Shown: positions 36,217 to 45,596, counted from the stretch's first letter. The stretch: 64,000 nt of DNA from JALYXV01 sp963733505 (GCA_963733505.1 CAVTDW010000004.1:248001-312000), one strand, 5' to 3'. Numbers and translations are program-made. Notes: a model not told the origin generated them from the letters alone.

Positions 36217-36685
36217 CCATCACGGTGGGGTACAAACGGAAATATGCAGGTCAGGACCCTAGATGGCTCAAAAAACTTGGTACAAACGACGCCTCGTGCC
36301 ATCTTCATGCCATCTTTGCCGTCGTCCTACTAGCCTCAGACGGACGACAGCCGGTGGCGTGAGAATCACCGGATTCGGCCGCGCTGAAGTCACGAAGCGA
36401 TCACGCCGCTCGCTTCACGGGACTAGCAACCTCGCCGCCAGGTCGACCCTCCTGCTTGCCTCCGCCCGGCGGTCTCAACCGGGCTCGACCTACGCTGGCC
36501 GTCCGGGCTCGGAACGCGCATACACCGCGTTGTCGCCGGCGAAAACAACCCTCCCCTCGTGCAGATCCGAGGGCTACGATGGACTTCACACCTTTGGGGT
36601 GCTCGGGCTGAACCGCCCCTACTGCGAGCTCGAGTGAGCCCAGGAACCGAAGTTCGTCGGTGACTGTCGTGGGAGGTGACCAACC
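36217..36685. other. Integrase upstream region with direct repeats
   Basis: No gene. TGCCATCTT occurs twice at 11-bp spacing (36297-36305, 36308-36316), and GCAGGTCAG/GTACAAACG motifs repeat nearby; these could be arm-type integrase sites. A promoter for the integrase should lie in the last 100 bp but no clear box is seen. Confidence 0.45.
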
Positions 36686-37834
36686 ATGAGTGGAAGGCCG
36701 GGACAGCGAACCTTTGGAAGTATTCGCCGTCTCCCGTCCGGCCGATACCAAGCCCGCTACCGCGACCGCCAGGGTCAGTGGCACAACGAGACCTTCGACC
36801 GAAAGGCGGACGCCGATGTGTACTTGGCGGAAGTACGGACTGATCTTGCAAGAGGCACCTGGCGCAACCCTAAGGACGGCCGGATCACTCTTGCCGACTA
36901 TGCGAAGGAGTGGTTGGCATCAGATCCGGTGAAGGCTCCCACGACCCTCGCTCGCGACGAAACAGTGATCCGAAAGCATGTCCTGCCAACTCTCGGAGCC
37001 TTGGCTCTGTCGGACATAACTTCACGCGATGTCCAAAGGATCATCAACGAGATGAGTGCCACTCTCGCACCTAAGACCGTTCTGACAAATGCCGGGGTGC
37101 TACGGGCCTTGCTGCACGGCGCTGTTCTGGATGATCGCTTGTACGTCAGCCCCTATCGGCAACCGAAATTGCCAAGCCCGGTCGCCTCCAAAAAGCGACG
37201 ACTGACCATGCCAGAACAGCGTCGTCTTGCTGAGGCTCTCCCGTCGGCATACGGACCAATGGTCTTCCTCGCGGGTGTCCTTGGTTTGCGGCTCTCAGAA
37301 GTGATCGGCCTACGAGTTGGCGATATAGATTTCCTGGGAAGGCCGCCGACGATTCGGGTCAACTGTCCGCTGCCGGAAGTATCGGGGAAGCATGTAGAAA
37401 GCAAAGGGAAGACCCCCGGTAGCAAGACACCCCTTACTCTGCCTTCGTTTCTGGTCGCGATTCTCGCCGAGCACCTCGCGGCTACTTCGAGGCGGACGCC
37501 AGAGCGGTTCGTGTTCGAGGCACCGAAAGGAGGACCCCTTCATGCAGCGAACTTCCGAACGCGCACTTGGCACAAGGCGATACAGGAGACCGGATTCAGT
37601 GGTCTGACGTTTCACGGGCTACGCCACTCGGCCTCGGGGCTTATGCGGCAGATCGGCGCGCACGACCAGCTAATTCAGCAGCGTATGCGACACACTCATA
37701 GGCCGACCACGACTGACATCTATGGGTGGGTTCCTGACCAAGCCGATGTAGCAGTGAACGTCGCACTCGATGAACTCTATATTGAGTGTGATCTCGCAGG
37801 GAAACCTTCAGATTCGTCACTTGAGGCCGAATGA
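36686..37834 (+). CDS. int: Tyrosine recombinase / phage-type integrase
   Basis: A 382-residue integrase. N-terminal arm-binding region (GQRTFGSIRRLPSGRYQARY, strand-rich), SAM-like core-binding domain (ITLADYAKEWLASDPVKAPT), then the catalytic domain with R202 (LGLRLSEVIGLR), H310 and R313 (HGLRHSASG) and nucleophile Y346 (TTDIYGWV). All catalytic residues are intact. ATG at 36686 with GGGAGGTGACC upstream. It likely integrates at the tRNA-Ala 3' end seen at 36167. No excisionase gene is evident. Confidence 0.95.
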   Translation: MSGRPGQRTFGSIRRLPSGRYQARYRDRQGQWHNETFDRKADADVYLAEVRTDLARGTWRNPKDGRITLADYAKEWLASDPVKAPTTLARDETVIRKHVLPTLGALALSDITSRDVQRIINEMSATLAPKTVLTNAGVLRALLHGAVLDDRLYVSPYRQPKLPSPVASKKRRLTMPEQRRLAEALPSAYGPMVFLAGVLGLRLSEVIGLRVGDIDFLGRPPTIRVNCPLPEVSGKHVESKGKTPGSKTPLTLPSFLVAILAEHLAATSRRTPERFVFEAPKGGPLHAANFRTRTWHKAIQETGFSGLTFHGLRHSASGLMRQIGAHDQLIQQRMRHTHRPTTTDIYGWVPDQADVAVNVALDELYIECDLAGKPSDSSLEAE

Positions 37835-38014
37835 CCGTCGGGGCGCCCCTCACGAGGCGGGGACCCATAAGGCGGTAGCCACGCCCTGAATAGGGGCGTG
37901 TCCGATCTCCCGCGGGTGCCACTTCTCCGGGGGTCCGGATTCGATCGTCCCCTTTGAGTCCGAAATGTTGAGGAAAGACTTTCCTCCTGAGGCGCCCCCG
38001 AGGCCGTGGTTGGT

Positions 38015-38638
38015 ATGACGACCTCCACGAGCTCAGCTCGGACCCCGACCAACACGGCGACCACCGCAGAAGCTGCCGCCTCTCAGCACGACCAGCGAAG
38101 CGCAGTGACCGCACGCACTTCCCGGTACTGGGCGCCATCGGGCGCCAAGACTCCGAAGGAGCCCGACGTGCGTCCCCCTGTCTCAGAACCGACCCGCGTG
38201 ACCTTCGTGCCCCTCGAAGACCGCGAGATCGAACGCATCGGTTTCAGGCCCGACAGCGTCTACTTCGAGTACTGCCTCCTGCCATTGATCGGGCCCAGCT
38301 GCTGCCTGTTGTATCGCCACATGGCACCGTTGATCCTCGGCGCCGAGCGGGTCGAGGTCGATTTGGGCGAACTGGGCCGCAACCTCGGACTGGGCGCCAA
38401 GGTGGGTCCGAACTCGGCGGTCGTCAAAGCCCTAGACCGCCTCGAAGTGTTCCGTCTGGGCGGCTGGCGCTACCCCACCGTCTACGCCCTGCGCCGCGCC
38501 GTCGCCCCCCTCAGCGACCGCCAAGCCCGACGCCTCCCCGAACCGGCCCGCGCCATCCACTACCGCAGCGTGGCCCACTCCCCCGCCGCGAACCGCCCGC
38601 TGCCAGACAGCGCCCACCGGTCGGGACCGCGGCCGTGA
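38015..38638 (+). CDS. Actinobacterial mobile-element hypothetical protein
   Basis: A 207-residue protein: Ser/Thr-rich N-terminus, then a conserved core FVPLEDREIERIGFRPDSVY, LPLIGPSCCLLYRHMAPLI, VDLGELGRNLGLGAKVGPNS and ALDRLEVFRLGGWRYPTVYA, ALRRAVAPLSDRQARRLP. The core looks like a winged helix. I recall this family as a frequent, uncharacterised gene of integrative elements and plasmids. It heads a coupled run of four genes (overlaps at 38635, 39027 and 39143). Confidence 0.72.
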   Translation: MTTSTSSARTPTNTATTAEAAASQHDQRSAVTARTSRYWAPSGAKTPKEPDVRPPVSEPTRVTFVPLEDREIERIGFRPDSVYFEYCLLPLIGPSCCLLYRHMAPLILGAERVEVDLGELGRNLGLGAKVGPNSAVVKALDRLEVFRLGGWRYPTVYALRRAVAPLSDRQARRLPEPARAIHYRSVAHSPAANRPLPDSAHRSGPRP

Positions 38639-39030
38639 ACCGCCCGGCGGCCAGCCCAACATGCGACCCGGCCCCGGAGCCGACCACCGGCGCGCACTCA
38701 CAGGGCGACGACACCGACGGGCGCGAGCCAAGGCCGGCGGTGTCGCTGCTGTTCCACCTCGGTGAGTTGAGCGCCACCCCCGAAGCCATCGCCGCCGCCC
38801 GCGCCGCCGGGGTCCAGTTGGTCGAGGCCGTGCTGCGCCACCTCGGGGGCGACTGGGGTGATGTCGACGACCAGACCCGAGCCGCCAACCACGACGCCGT
38901 GACCGCCTGCGGAATCCTACGTTCGATCTACAGCCTGACGGGCACCGACGACGCGGTGGTCGTCACCACCGACGCCGACCGCGGCCAGACCATCGTCGCC
39001 CTGGCCTCCCAGTGCGAGCCAGGCCGATGA
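38635..39030 (+). CDS. Small conserved mobile-element protein
   Basis: A 131-residue protein from a GTG overlapping the previous stop by 4 bp. The conserved part SLLFHLGELSATPEAIAAA, VLRHLGGDWGDVDDQTRAAN, VVVTTDADRGQTIVAL matches small proteins often mislabelled 'type I restriction subunit M', where the ending TEADRSATT is usual. It has no methylase motifs, so that label should not be used. Function unknown. Confidence 0.68.
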   Translation: MNRPAASPTCDPAPEPTTGAHSQGDDTDGREPRPAVSLLFHLGELSATPEAIAAARAAGVQLVEAVLRHLGGDWGDVDDQTRAANHDAVTACGILRSIYSLTGTDDAVVVTTDADRGQTIVALASQCEPGR

Positions 39031-39143
39031 GTCTGCTGCGAGCAGTGCGACCCGAAGCGATCCACGGTGGCCGGCGAGCCACCGGCCGCCGCCTGCCGGT
39101 TCGGGTGCGGCCGTTCTATCGGTACTGCCGGGCGGCCCGCTGA
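39027..39143 (+). CDS. 38-residue basic small ORF, doubly coupled
   Basis: ATG at 39027 overlaps the previous stop (ATGA) and its TGA overlaps the next gene's ATG (TGATG). The product is arginine-rich (RRATGRRLPVRVRPFYRYC). Perfect coupling on both sides argues that it is translated, possibly as a coupling ORF or nucleic-acid-binding peptide. No family recognised. Confidence 0.52.
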   Translation: MSLLRAVRPEAIHGGRRATGRRLPVRVRPFYRYCRAAR

Positions 39144-39796
39144 TGGCCGGCCGCCTGGTCGCGGTGCCCGACACCGACCAAGAACTCACACAGGTCCTCG
39201 GCCGCCTCGAGGAGGTCCTCCTCGCCCTGGTCGCCGTCGACGCCGACGACGAGCCGGCGCCGGCCGGCCTCGGCACCGACGCTCTCGATGCCGTCCAAGA
39301 CATCCGGGGCGCCGTCCTGGCCGCCGAGCGAGGCCCCACGGCCCAGCTCTACGCCTCCGACGGCACCTTTGAGCTCATCCCCGTGCGCTTCGTGGAACTC
39401 GACGAGGCTCAGCTGGCCGCCGTGGGTGAGGCGGTGGCCGCCCTCGGATTGGTGCTGCTGCCCGGAGGCGACGAGTTCGCCCACGATGTCCTGTCTGGCT
39501 TCGCCGAGCGCGGTGCGGCACACCTTTGCCTCTGCGACTTCCCGCACGGCGCCCCGCATCTCTCGACCGATCACCAAGCGGCGGAGCTCGTGGCCAGCTT
39601 CGCCCGAGCCCATGGCCTCGTCGACCTTGCCCCCGACGCCGACACGTGGACGCTGGCTGGCCGCCTCGCCGGCGAGGCCAGCCGAGTGGTTCTCGGCATC
39701 GAGGAGGAGGCGGCCTACAAGCGCCTCACCGACCGGGCACTGGCCATGTTCTACCTCAACGATCCCCTCGCCCGCTTCCTATATCGGGGTGTGTGA
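39143..39796 (+). CDS. Hypothetical protein ending in an ARFLYRG motif
   Basis: A 217-residue acidic protein: LTQVLGRLEEVLLALVAVDA, ELIPVRFVELDEAQLAAVGE, CLCDFPHGAPHLSTDHQAAE and a C-terminal AMFYLNDPLARFLYRGV. The same C-terminal motif (LAVFYDDAFARFLYRG) occurs as a scrap at 60,486-60,571, so it is a mobile-element family present twice. Not recognised. Coupled to the small ORF before it. Confidence 0.66.
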   Translation: MAGRLVAVPDTDQELTQVLGRLEEVLLALVAVDADDEPAPAGLGTDALDAVQDIRGAVLAAERGPTAQLYASDGTFELIPVRFVELDEAQLAAVGEAVAALGLVLLPGGDEFAHDVLSGFAERGAAHLCLCDFPHGAPHLSTDHQAAELVASFARAHGLVDLAPDADTWTLAGRLAGEASRVVLGIEEEAAYKRLTDRALAMFYLNDPLARFLYRGV

Positions 39797-39825
39797 GCAC
39801 CGGGCGGCCAACGTCCATGTGCTCC

Positions 39826-39860
39826 CGGCCGGAGCGACCGAAAACATTTTCGGGGCCGGG
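39826..39860. terminator. Palindrome after the coupled gene run
   Basis: CCGAAAACATTTTCGG at 39838-39853 is almost a perfect palindrome, inside a longer CCGGCC...GGCCGG symmetry. It sits 40 bp after the operon end; terminator or operator. Confidence 0.4.
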
Positions 39861-39937
39861 AGTTTCCGCTCCTAGTCGCCCGCGGTCCAGTTCTTCGATG
39901 AGGGCCGCCGCATGGGGCCCAGGATCAGGAGGCTGAA

Positions 39938-40345
39938 ATGGGAGTCGCTGAGCACACGATGTCACGGTTGGCCGAGGGCCAAGCCGCCGAGCGCCGATTC
40001 GTGAGCGAGGTCACACGGCGCTACGACCGGGCGGTCGTCGCGGCCGGCAAGGCTCGGGAGGCGCTCGAGGCGGCCGAGCGGGACCGCATCGCGGTGCTAT
40101 CAGAGTGGGCGGGGGCGCCGGGATGGAGCGCGGAGCGAATCGCCGACTGCGCAGGCCTGCCGGCTCGCGAAGTGTCGGAGGCGGTGCGGGCGGCGGCCAG
40201 CACCGCCTCCCGGCCGACTGAGCGTCGACGGGACATGAGAGCGTCGGCGGCCGAGACAGCATCCCGGGCCATCACCGGTGGTGAGCGTTGCCAACCCCAG
40301 ACGAGCTTGGCGACCGCGGATCAGGCAACGACTCATTCGGCCTGA
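39938..40345 (+). CDS. Hypothetical coiled-coil/HTH protein
   Basis: A 135-residue protein: a long helix (RYDRAVVAAGKAREALEAAE) followed by WSAERIADCAGLPAREVSEA, which has helix-turn-helix character. The last 40 residues are Ser/Thr-rich and probably disordered. ATG at 39938 follows CAGGAGG. Family not recognised; position suggests a minor element gene. Confidence 0.58.
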   Translation: MGVAEHTMSRLAEGQAAERRFVSEVTRRYDRAVVAAGKAREALEAAERDRIAVLSEWAGAPGWSAERIADCAGLPAREVSEAVRAAASTASRPTERRRDMRASAAETASRAITGGERCQPQTSLATADQATTHSA

Positions 40346-41269
40346 ACGCAGGCTGAGCCTCGACGGTTGGTCAACGTCTGCGTCCGCAGCGGCTACTGGC
40401 GGATGTGCCGAAACTCCGGGAAAGCAACTCTCCTCCACCTCATCGTCTCCAGACCCCGTGGTCATGTCGGCGAGCGGGCGGCTGCGTGGGACGCTGACGG
40501 GCGTGCCGGACGCCGGCTGAAGCCGCCCGCCAGACCATCGGCCTCTGACAAAACGAGACGGAGGACCACGTACCGATCCTGGGACAACGACGACCTGCGG
40601 AACGTCATGTTCATCGGTGGCGACCGGGACTGGAAGTATTCCGACGAGGCTCAAAACGTTGCCCGGGAAGCGCACCTGCGGGGCAAATGGGTCCCTGGCG
40701 GCCATGGTCCAAACTCCTGGAAGCGCCTCTTGCTGGTCGCCGACAGTGGACATCGACTCGGTGGACGAGACGTACCTCAGTACGGGCCCGAGGTCAACGG
40801 GCGGCTCGCCCGATGGCTGCGCTGTGTAGTGCCGGCTCGACACCGTCGCCACGCTGTCTGGATCTGAGTGCACCAGTCGGTGTTGCAGTGCCACGGAACC
40901 CTGGGCCGGAGGATCTTGTCCCCCGCCGTGCCGGCCCCGAGCCCGCGGGGAACGGCCCGACAACTGGCAATCAGGCCAGTCGGGAACGCCAGATACGTGC
41001 TAGCTCGGCATCCTAAGATTCCGTCCGTCGGCTCAATGTTTCCAGAAGGATGTCGCGATCGCATTCCTCAATATCACAGCAGCCAGTTGAGCTCTACTTC
41101 GGCTGTCGGACGCACTCATTTGGTTATTTGCCGGCTGACCTCTCGGGAGAGACCGGTAACTGTGGCAAGCACCCAGCCTCTGTGGGATACGGACCACTGG
41201 TACGAGGATTAATCGGTCATGTGCGTCCACGATCACGCCGACACCTGGACGCCAAGGGGCTGCTTTCAG
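40346..41269. other. Degenerate region, no secure gene
   Basis: A plus frame (40,500-40,870) gives TTYRSWDNDDLRNVMFIGG and GKWVPGGHGPNSWKRLLLV, which has some protein character but no recognisable family, start or partner. The rest shows nothing. This is a transition between the integrative element and the glycan cluster. Confidence 0.4.
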
Positions 41270-41665
41270 ATCAAGCTCGCCGCTCGCCCTGGCCCCGGAG
41301 GCGTTCGATGTCGGCGCACGCCTCGCCGCCGCCGGTCAGCATGCGCATGGCCTGGACCACACCTTGCCCCGGTCGTGCCGCGGGAGCCGCTCCCCGGAGA
41401 CGGGGATGCGGGCCGAGAGCGAATCCCCGAGGCGCACACGGTCGGCGGAGGCGCCAAAGGGCGTGCAGCCCGGCGTGGGCCACGACCCCCTTGCCGGAGC
41501 CTTCCACCACCGCCGGGATCGCACTGTTAGCGTTCACTTGGCAGGTGCCCTCCTGGCTCGGGTTTCGGACGCGTCGACAACGTCAGAATCCCTTGTTTGG
41601 CGGGCACTTCCGCGGATGGGTGACCCTCAGCTCACGCGGCTCCGTGAATGATCAGTGTTTAGCAC
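41270..41665 (-). pseudogene. IS1380-type transposase N-terminal relic
   Basis: Minus-strand frames read GSGKGVVAHAGLHAL, then in another frame ASADRVRLGDSLSARIPV, then GQGVVQAMRMLTGGGEACAD, matching the start of IS1380-family transposases in order but with at least two frameshifts. A GTG start lies near 41,537. The DDE part is missing, so it is dead. It borders the glycan cluster. Confidence 0.58.
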
Positions 41666-41704
41666 ATGAGCGCAGACGAGGTGACCCATGCTCCGACACG
41701 GGGA

Positions 41705-44704
41705 TCATCTGAGCAACGGACCCCAGGCGTTGAGGATGCTGGTGATGGCGCTGACAAGTCTCTGATTGTCGATTGAGGTGCGGCTGGCGATTCGTACATA
41801 TCGGTCGCTATGGCGCATGGATTTGCTCGTGCAGTCTTTGATCAGGATGTTATGTTGGGCGAAGAGGCGTTCGGTTAGTTTCTGTGCCGTCCAGGGTGGG
41901 GTTAGGCGGGCGAGGACGAAGTTCGCATCGGATGTCACGGTCTCGAGACCGGTGATTGTGGACAAGCCGGCGTGTAGTTCGTCGCGATCGGTGCGGACTT
42001 GTTCGAGGCTGTGCTCGAAGTTGTCGGTGTATCTGGGGAGGTGGCGAAGGAACGCTTCGGCCATGCCGTTTATGTTCCAGATTGGTAGGCGGGCAATGAC
42101 GGCTGCTACGAGTTCCTTGTCTGCTGAGGCGAGGTATCCGAGTCGTAGTCCCGCTAGCCCGAATGCCTTGCTCATGCTTTTGATGATCAGCAGGTTGGGG
42201 TGGTCGCCGAGGTGACGTTCGAGGGTTTGGTTGTCCTCGCAGAAATCGATGAATGATTCGTCGACGACTAGCCGGGTCCCATGCGCGGCGAGAAGTTTGC
42301 ACAGGCGGAGGAGCTCTTCGCTGGGCGTAGCTCGTCCCGTCGTGTTGTTGGGTGAGTCCACGACCACTGCGTTCGCGCCGCCGTCAAGGACGATGCCGTG
42401 TATGTCATCGATGTCGATGCGGAACTCGGGCCAGGCCAGTTCGACGCGATCGGTGCGGATTGTGTCTGTCACGGCTTCGTACTCGTTGAATCCCGGGCTG
42501 GTGAGCACGACGTGGCCGAGCATGGGTCCGAGGACCTTGATGAGTTCCGACGCTCCGTTGGCCACGGCGAGCCGTTCGGGGGGTTGTCCGATGGCGGCGC
42601 CAAGCAGGGCGCGGGCGGTGTCTTGCCCGCCCGGGTATTGGATGAGTACGTCGCGTAGCTGGCCAGCCAAGGCGTGCCACATTTCCTCGGGCGGGAAGTG
42701 GAGGTTGTAGAGGAGGCTGTGGTCGGTGATGGGGTACCGCCAGTAGCTGCCGTGTTCTCTGCTCAATGTGTCGAGTTGTTGATCGGCGGTGCCGAACTGG
42801 TATTCCGCCGCGGCGAGATCGGCTGGTTCGTCGATTTCTTGCCAGCGAAGATGGCGGCAGTCGACGGCTCGCGCGGAGACGCGCCCACCGTTGACGGTCT
42901 CGGCTATCACTGCATCATAGAATTCGTGGTGTCCGCCGCGATTGATCAGCTGCTCGAGCCGTGGAACGAATTCTGTTTCGAGGTATTTGGCCCGCAAGAG
43001 GGATATGTTCACCGTCTTGAGCAGGTCGGAACCCTGGACGGGGTCGGGTTGGTCTTTGATAAGGTAGACGTGGCTTACAGTGTCGCCCGAGACAGTGGTC
43101 ATGGTGCCGTTCATCGCGGGTGTGCGTGGGGCCACGGCGATGGCGAGCGCGGCGTCGGAGTCGGCCAGGTACCGGAGTATGTCGGCATCGAATACCACGT
43201 CGCCGTCCAACAGGAAAAGATCCTGGTCGAGTTCCTCGCGGGCACACCACAGCGAGTAGCTGTTGTTGGTGTGTTCGTAGGCGTCGGCGTATCGGTACGT
43301 TACGGTAAGGTCGCCGAACCGGTGGGCGGTATGGGCAATGATGTCGTCGGCTCTATAGCCGACGACAATGACAGCATGGCGGACCCCCGCCGATGCCAGG
43401 CTGGTCAGCGAACGGTGGAGAATAGGAATGCCGTTGACCGGCGTCAACGGTTTCGGCCATTCCGTGAAGCCCAGGCGTCTGCCTTTCCCTGCCGCCAGGA
43501 TGATGGCCTTGCTGATTGGCGCCATGTGGCGTGCCTCCTGCTCCGGTTGGTGTGACCTTCCTGTTGTGTACCGAATTGCCAGGGCCGGCTTCTGTGGTCC
43601 GCGAACCTGCTGGAAGGCGTGGGAGTAGCAACGGTCAAACGCGGCGAGCACGGCCGGCCAGGTGCACAGCGGGGGGTGCGACCGGTTGTGCGCGGCGATG
43701 CGGTGTCTCAGATCGTGGTCGCGGGCCAGCCGGACTAGGGCGTCTACGAGCCCCGGGGTGTCATGGCACAAGATGCCTTCGCGTTCGTGGCCGATGAAGT
43801 CGGCGGTGCCAGTGCCGGCCAGCGCAACGACGGGGACTCCGCTGGTGCGCGCTTCGAGGGCGGCGATGCCGAAGGACTCGCGCAGCGCCACGTTGAGGTA
43901 GATGTCGGCGTCGGCCAACAAGCTGCGCACACCGACGGGACATAGTCGGCCGACCAGGCGGACCCACGACGTCATGGCGTGACGGTGCAGGTAGTTGACC
44001 ATGCGCCGACGGTCTGGTCCGTCACCGGCGATCGTCGCGGTCAGTTGGGAGCCGAGCCGGCGGCGAGCGGCGCGCAGCACGTCGAGCAGCACCATGGACC
44101 GGCGGCGCCCGACCAGCCTGGCGACGGACACGACGTGAATGTCGCCGACCCGGTCCGATGGGACTTGGTCGCGCCAGAACTGAACGTCGATGCCGTTGGG
44201 AACAATCAACGTGTGGGCGGCGGGGACGGCGCGGCTCACCTGGGTGGCGGCGAGGGCGCTCACCGGCGCCACGGCGACGCGTTCTGCCCATCCGCTGCGC
44301 CGATCCAGGAGGCGATGAAAGCTGCCCGCGACGCCACCCCACAGACTGTGGACGCTGGCCACGACGGGCCGGTCCCGCTGGAGGGCCCAATGCACCGCGC
44401 ACCAGGCACAGGGCGATACCGCGCTCACATGCGCGTGGACGACATCGGGGTCGAGCTCGTCGAGCACAAGGCGAATCCGAGCTGCGACGAATGGACGTAC
44501 CGCCTGACCCATCCCGAAACCGCCCGTGACGCGGCAAACGGGGAACGGCCAAATCTCTGTGATCGACGCCCCTTCCCGCGGTGTTGTGGTGAGGACATGC
44601 ACATCGCGGGCGGCGCCGGTCTGAGCGCGAGCCAGGTCGGCGACCTGGGTCTCGATGCCGCCGACGCGAGGTGCAAAGAAATCGGTGGCGTGAACGATCC
44701 TCAT
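41705..44704 (-). CDS. GT4 glycosyltransferase in frame with LicC-like cytidylyltransferase and CobD/HisC-fold PLP enzyme
   Basis: One open frame of 999 residues. Residues 1-375 are a GT4 retaining glycosyltransferase (FFAPRVGGIETQVADLA, VPNGIDVQFW, RESFGIAALEARTSGVPVVA). Residues 394-650 are a nucleotidyltransferase (IILAAGKGRRLGFTEWPKPL, LFLLDGDVVFDADI) closest to CTP:phosphocholine-type cytidylyltransferases. Residues 660-999 are a fold-type I PLP enzyme (VDSPNNTTG, LVVDESFIDFCED, PLP lysine K846 in SMSKAFGLAGLRLGY), CobD/HisC-like. A perfect AGGAGG precedes the in-frame ATG of residue 394, so the last two domains may also be made as a separate 606-residue protein. Likely role: make a phospho-amino-alcohol and activate it as its CDP derivative for a surface glycan (inference). 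Confidence 0.85.
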   Translation of the reverse strand: MRIVHATDFFAPRVGGIETQVADLARAQTGAARDVHVLTTTPREGASITEIWPFPVCRVTGGFGMGQAVRPFVAARIRLVLDELDPDVVHAHVSAVSPCAWCAVHWALQRDRPVVASVHSLWGGVAGSFHRLLDRRSGWAERVAVAPVSALAATQVSRAVPAAHTLIVPNGIDVQFWRDQVPSDRVGDIHVVSVARLVGRRRSMVLLDVLRAARRRLGSQLTATIAGDGPDRRRMVNYLHRHAMTSWVRLVGRLCPVGVRSLLADADIYLNVALRESFGIAALEARTSGVPVVALAGTGTADFIGHEREGILCHDTPGLVDALVRLARDHDLRHRIAAHNRSHPPLCTWPAVLAAFDRCYSHAFQQVRGPQKPALAIRYTTGRSHQPEQEARHMAPISKAIILAAGKGRRLGFTEWPKPLTPVNGIPILHRSLTSLASAGVRHAVIVVGYRADDIIAHTAHRFGDLTVTYRYADAYEHTNNSYSLWCAREELDQDLFLLDGDVVFDADILRYLADSDAALAIAVAPRTPAMNGTMTTVSGDTVSHVYLIKDQPDPVQGSDLLKTVNISLLRAKYLETEFVPRLEQLINRGGHHEFYDAVIAETVNGGRVSARAVDCRHLRWQEIDEPADLAAAEYQFGTADQQLDTLSREHGSYWRYPITDHSLLYNLHFPPEEMWHALAGQLRDVLIQYPGGQDTARALLGAAIGQPPERLAVANGASELIKVLGPMLGHVVLTSPGFNEYEAVTDTIRTDRVELAWPEFRIDIDDIHGIVLDGGANAVVVDSPNNTTGRATPSEELLRLCKLLAAHGTRLVVDESFIDFCEDNQTLERHLGDHPNLLIIKSMSKAFGLAGLRLGYLASADKELVAAVIARLPIWNINGMAEAFLRHLPRYTDNFEHSLEQVRTDRDELHAGLSTITGLETVTSDANFVLARLTPPWTAQKLTERLFAQHNILIKDCTSKSMRHSDRYVRIASRTSIDNQRLVSAITSILNAWGPLLR
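43523..43539 (-). promoter_or_regulatory. Internal ribosome site and ATG of the cytidylyltransferase-PLP part
   Basis: AGGAGG (43534-43539 on the minus strand) is 8 bases upstream of ATG (43525-43523), exactly where the nucleotidyltransferase domain begins (MAPISKAIILAAG). No stop codon separates it from the GT4 part. Either the GT4 stop was lost or both a fusion and a shorter protein are made. Confidence 0.65.
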
Positions 44705-44711
44705 CCGTTGC

Positions 44712-45596
44712 TCACCACCAGCGAACGAACGCGTCGATCGCCGCGTGGTCATTGGAGCCATTGGCGTTGCGGCCGCCGGAGAGCGACGCGATCGACGAGC
44801 CGATCGTTTCCAGCGGGAGGCCGGTGGCGGGGACCACGAACCGCTCGATACCCCGCCGGGCGAGGTGTCCGCTGATCCAGACATCGTCGGCCCAGCGGAC
44901 CTCCGGTGGCCATCCGGTGAAGTCATGCACCGCCGCGTCCAGCGCCCCGGGCGGCACGAGATAGCCCCAGGTGCCCATCAGGACGTCGACCTGAGCGGAG
45001 CTGCGGATTCCAGTGGCGAAGACATGCTCCGGCCAAGCGAGATCCGCCGGGATGCGCCATCCCCGAAGCCCGACCGCAGCTTCGGGGTGACGCGAATGAC
45101 CGGCCATCAGGCAGCCCAGGAAATCCAACGGGTAGACGACGTCATCATCAACCGCGACGATCACCGCGTCCGGCTCTGCTCTCAGCACCGGGAGAAGCTT
45201 GGTCGCCGGCCCGCAGTCGTCGCAGCGAAGGACCTCGACGCCGGCCGGCACCCGGGGAGGAGGCGGATAAGGCTCACCGGTCCTACTGCGCCACGGCCAG
45301 GCCAGCACGACCCGATCGGGCGGTTCCTGCTGGTCCACGACACTGCGCAAAGCCGGCTGCAACCACTTCGCCCGTGCCGGGATGGAGGTCATCGACACGA
45401 CGAGTCGAGCGACGCGCGTCCGACCGGGCGGCGCCACCGCCCGCGGTCGGGGCGCCGCGACGTTGAGCCGGGCGGCGCGCACCACGTCCCGTTTCACTGT
45501 CGACGCCCGCAGGGCGTGGAACCGCCGCACCGTGCGGTCGGCGTTGACACCAACCTTCTTGACCCGGTCGCTGCCGGGGGGTCGCCGCGGCACCAC
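44712..45596 (-). CDS. Glycosyltransferase (GT-A-like)
   Basis: A 294-residue protein. After a basic N-terminal stretch the domain starts RLVVSMTSIPARAKWLQPAL, a form seen in polysaccharide-cluster glycosyltransferases, followed by PDAVIVAVDDDVVYPLDF with a DDD metal-binding site, and VRWADDVWISGHLARRGI near the end. Start is set at 45596; the first 60 residues are poorly conserved-looking. It lies 7 bp upstream of the GT4 fusion gene in the same operon and is divergent from the PIG-L gene (80 bp between starts). Confidence 0.8.
   Translation of the reverse strand: MVPRRPPGSDRVKKVGVNADRTVRRFHALRASTVKRDVVRAARLNVAAPRPRAVAPPGRTRVARLVVSMTSIPARAKWLQPALRSVVDQQEPPDRVVLAWPWRSRTGEPYPPPPRVPAGVEVLRCDDCGPATKLLPVLRAEPDAVIVAVDDDVVYPLDFLGCLMAGHSRHPEAAVGLRGWRIPADLAWPEHVFATGIRSSAQVDVLMGTWGYLVPPGALDAAVHDFTGWPPEVRWADDVWISGHLARRGIERFVVPATGLPLETIGSSIASLSGGRNANGSNDHAAIDAFVRWW

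Noticed and set aside
38635..39030. Type I restriction methylase subunit
   Set aside because: Homologues sometimes carry this label, but the protein is 131 residues with no SAM or NPPY motif.
40367..40867. 166-residue plus-strand ORF as a gene
   Set aside because: Only a short middle part looks protein-like and no family was recognised.
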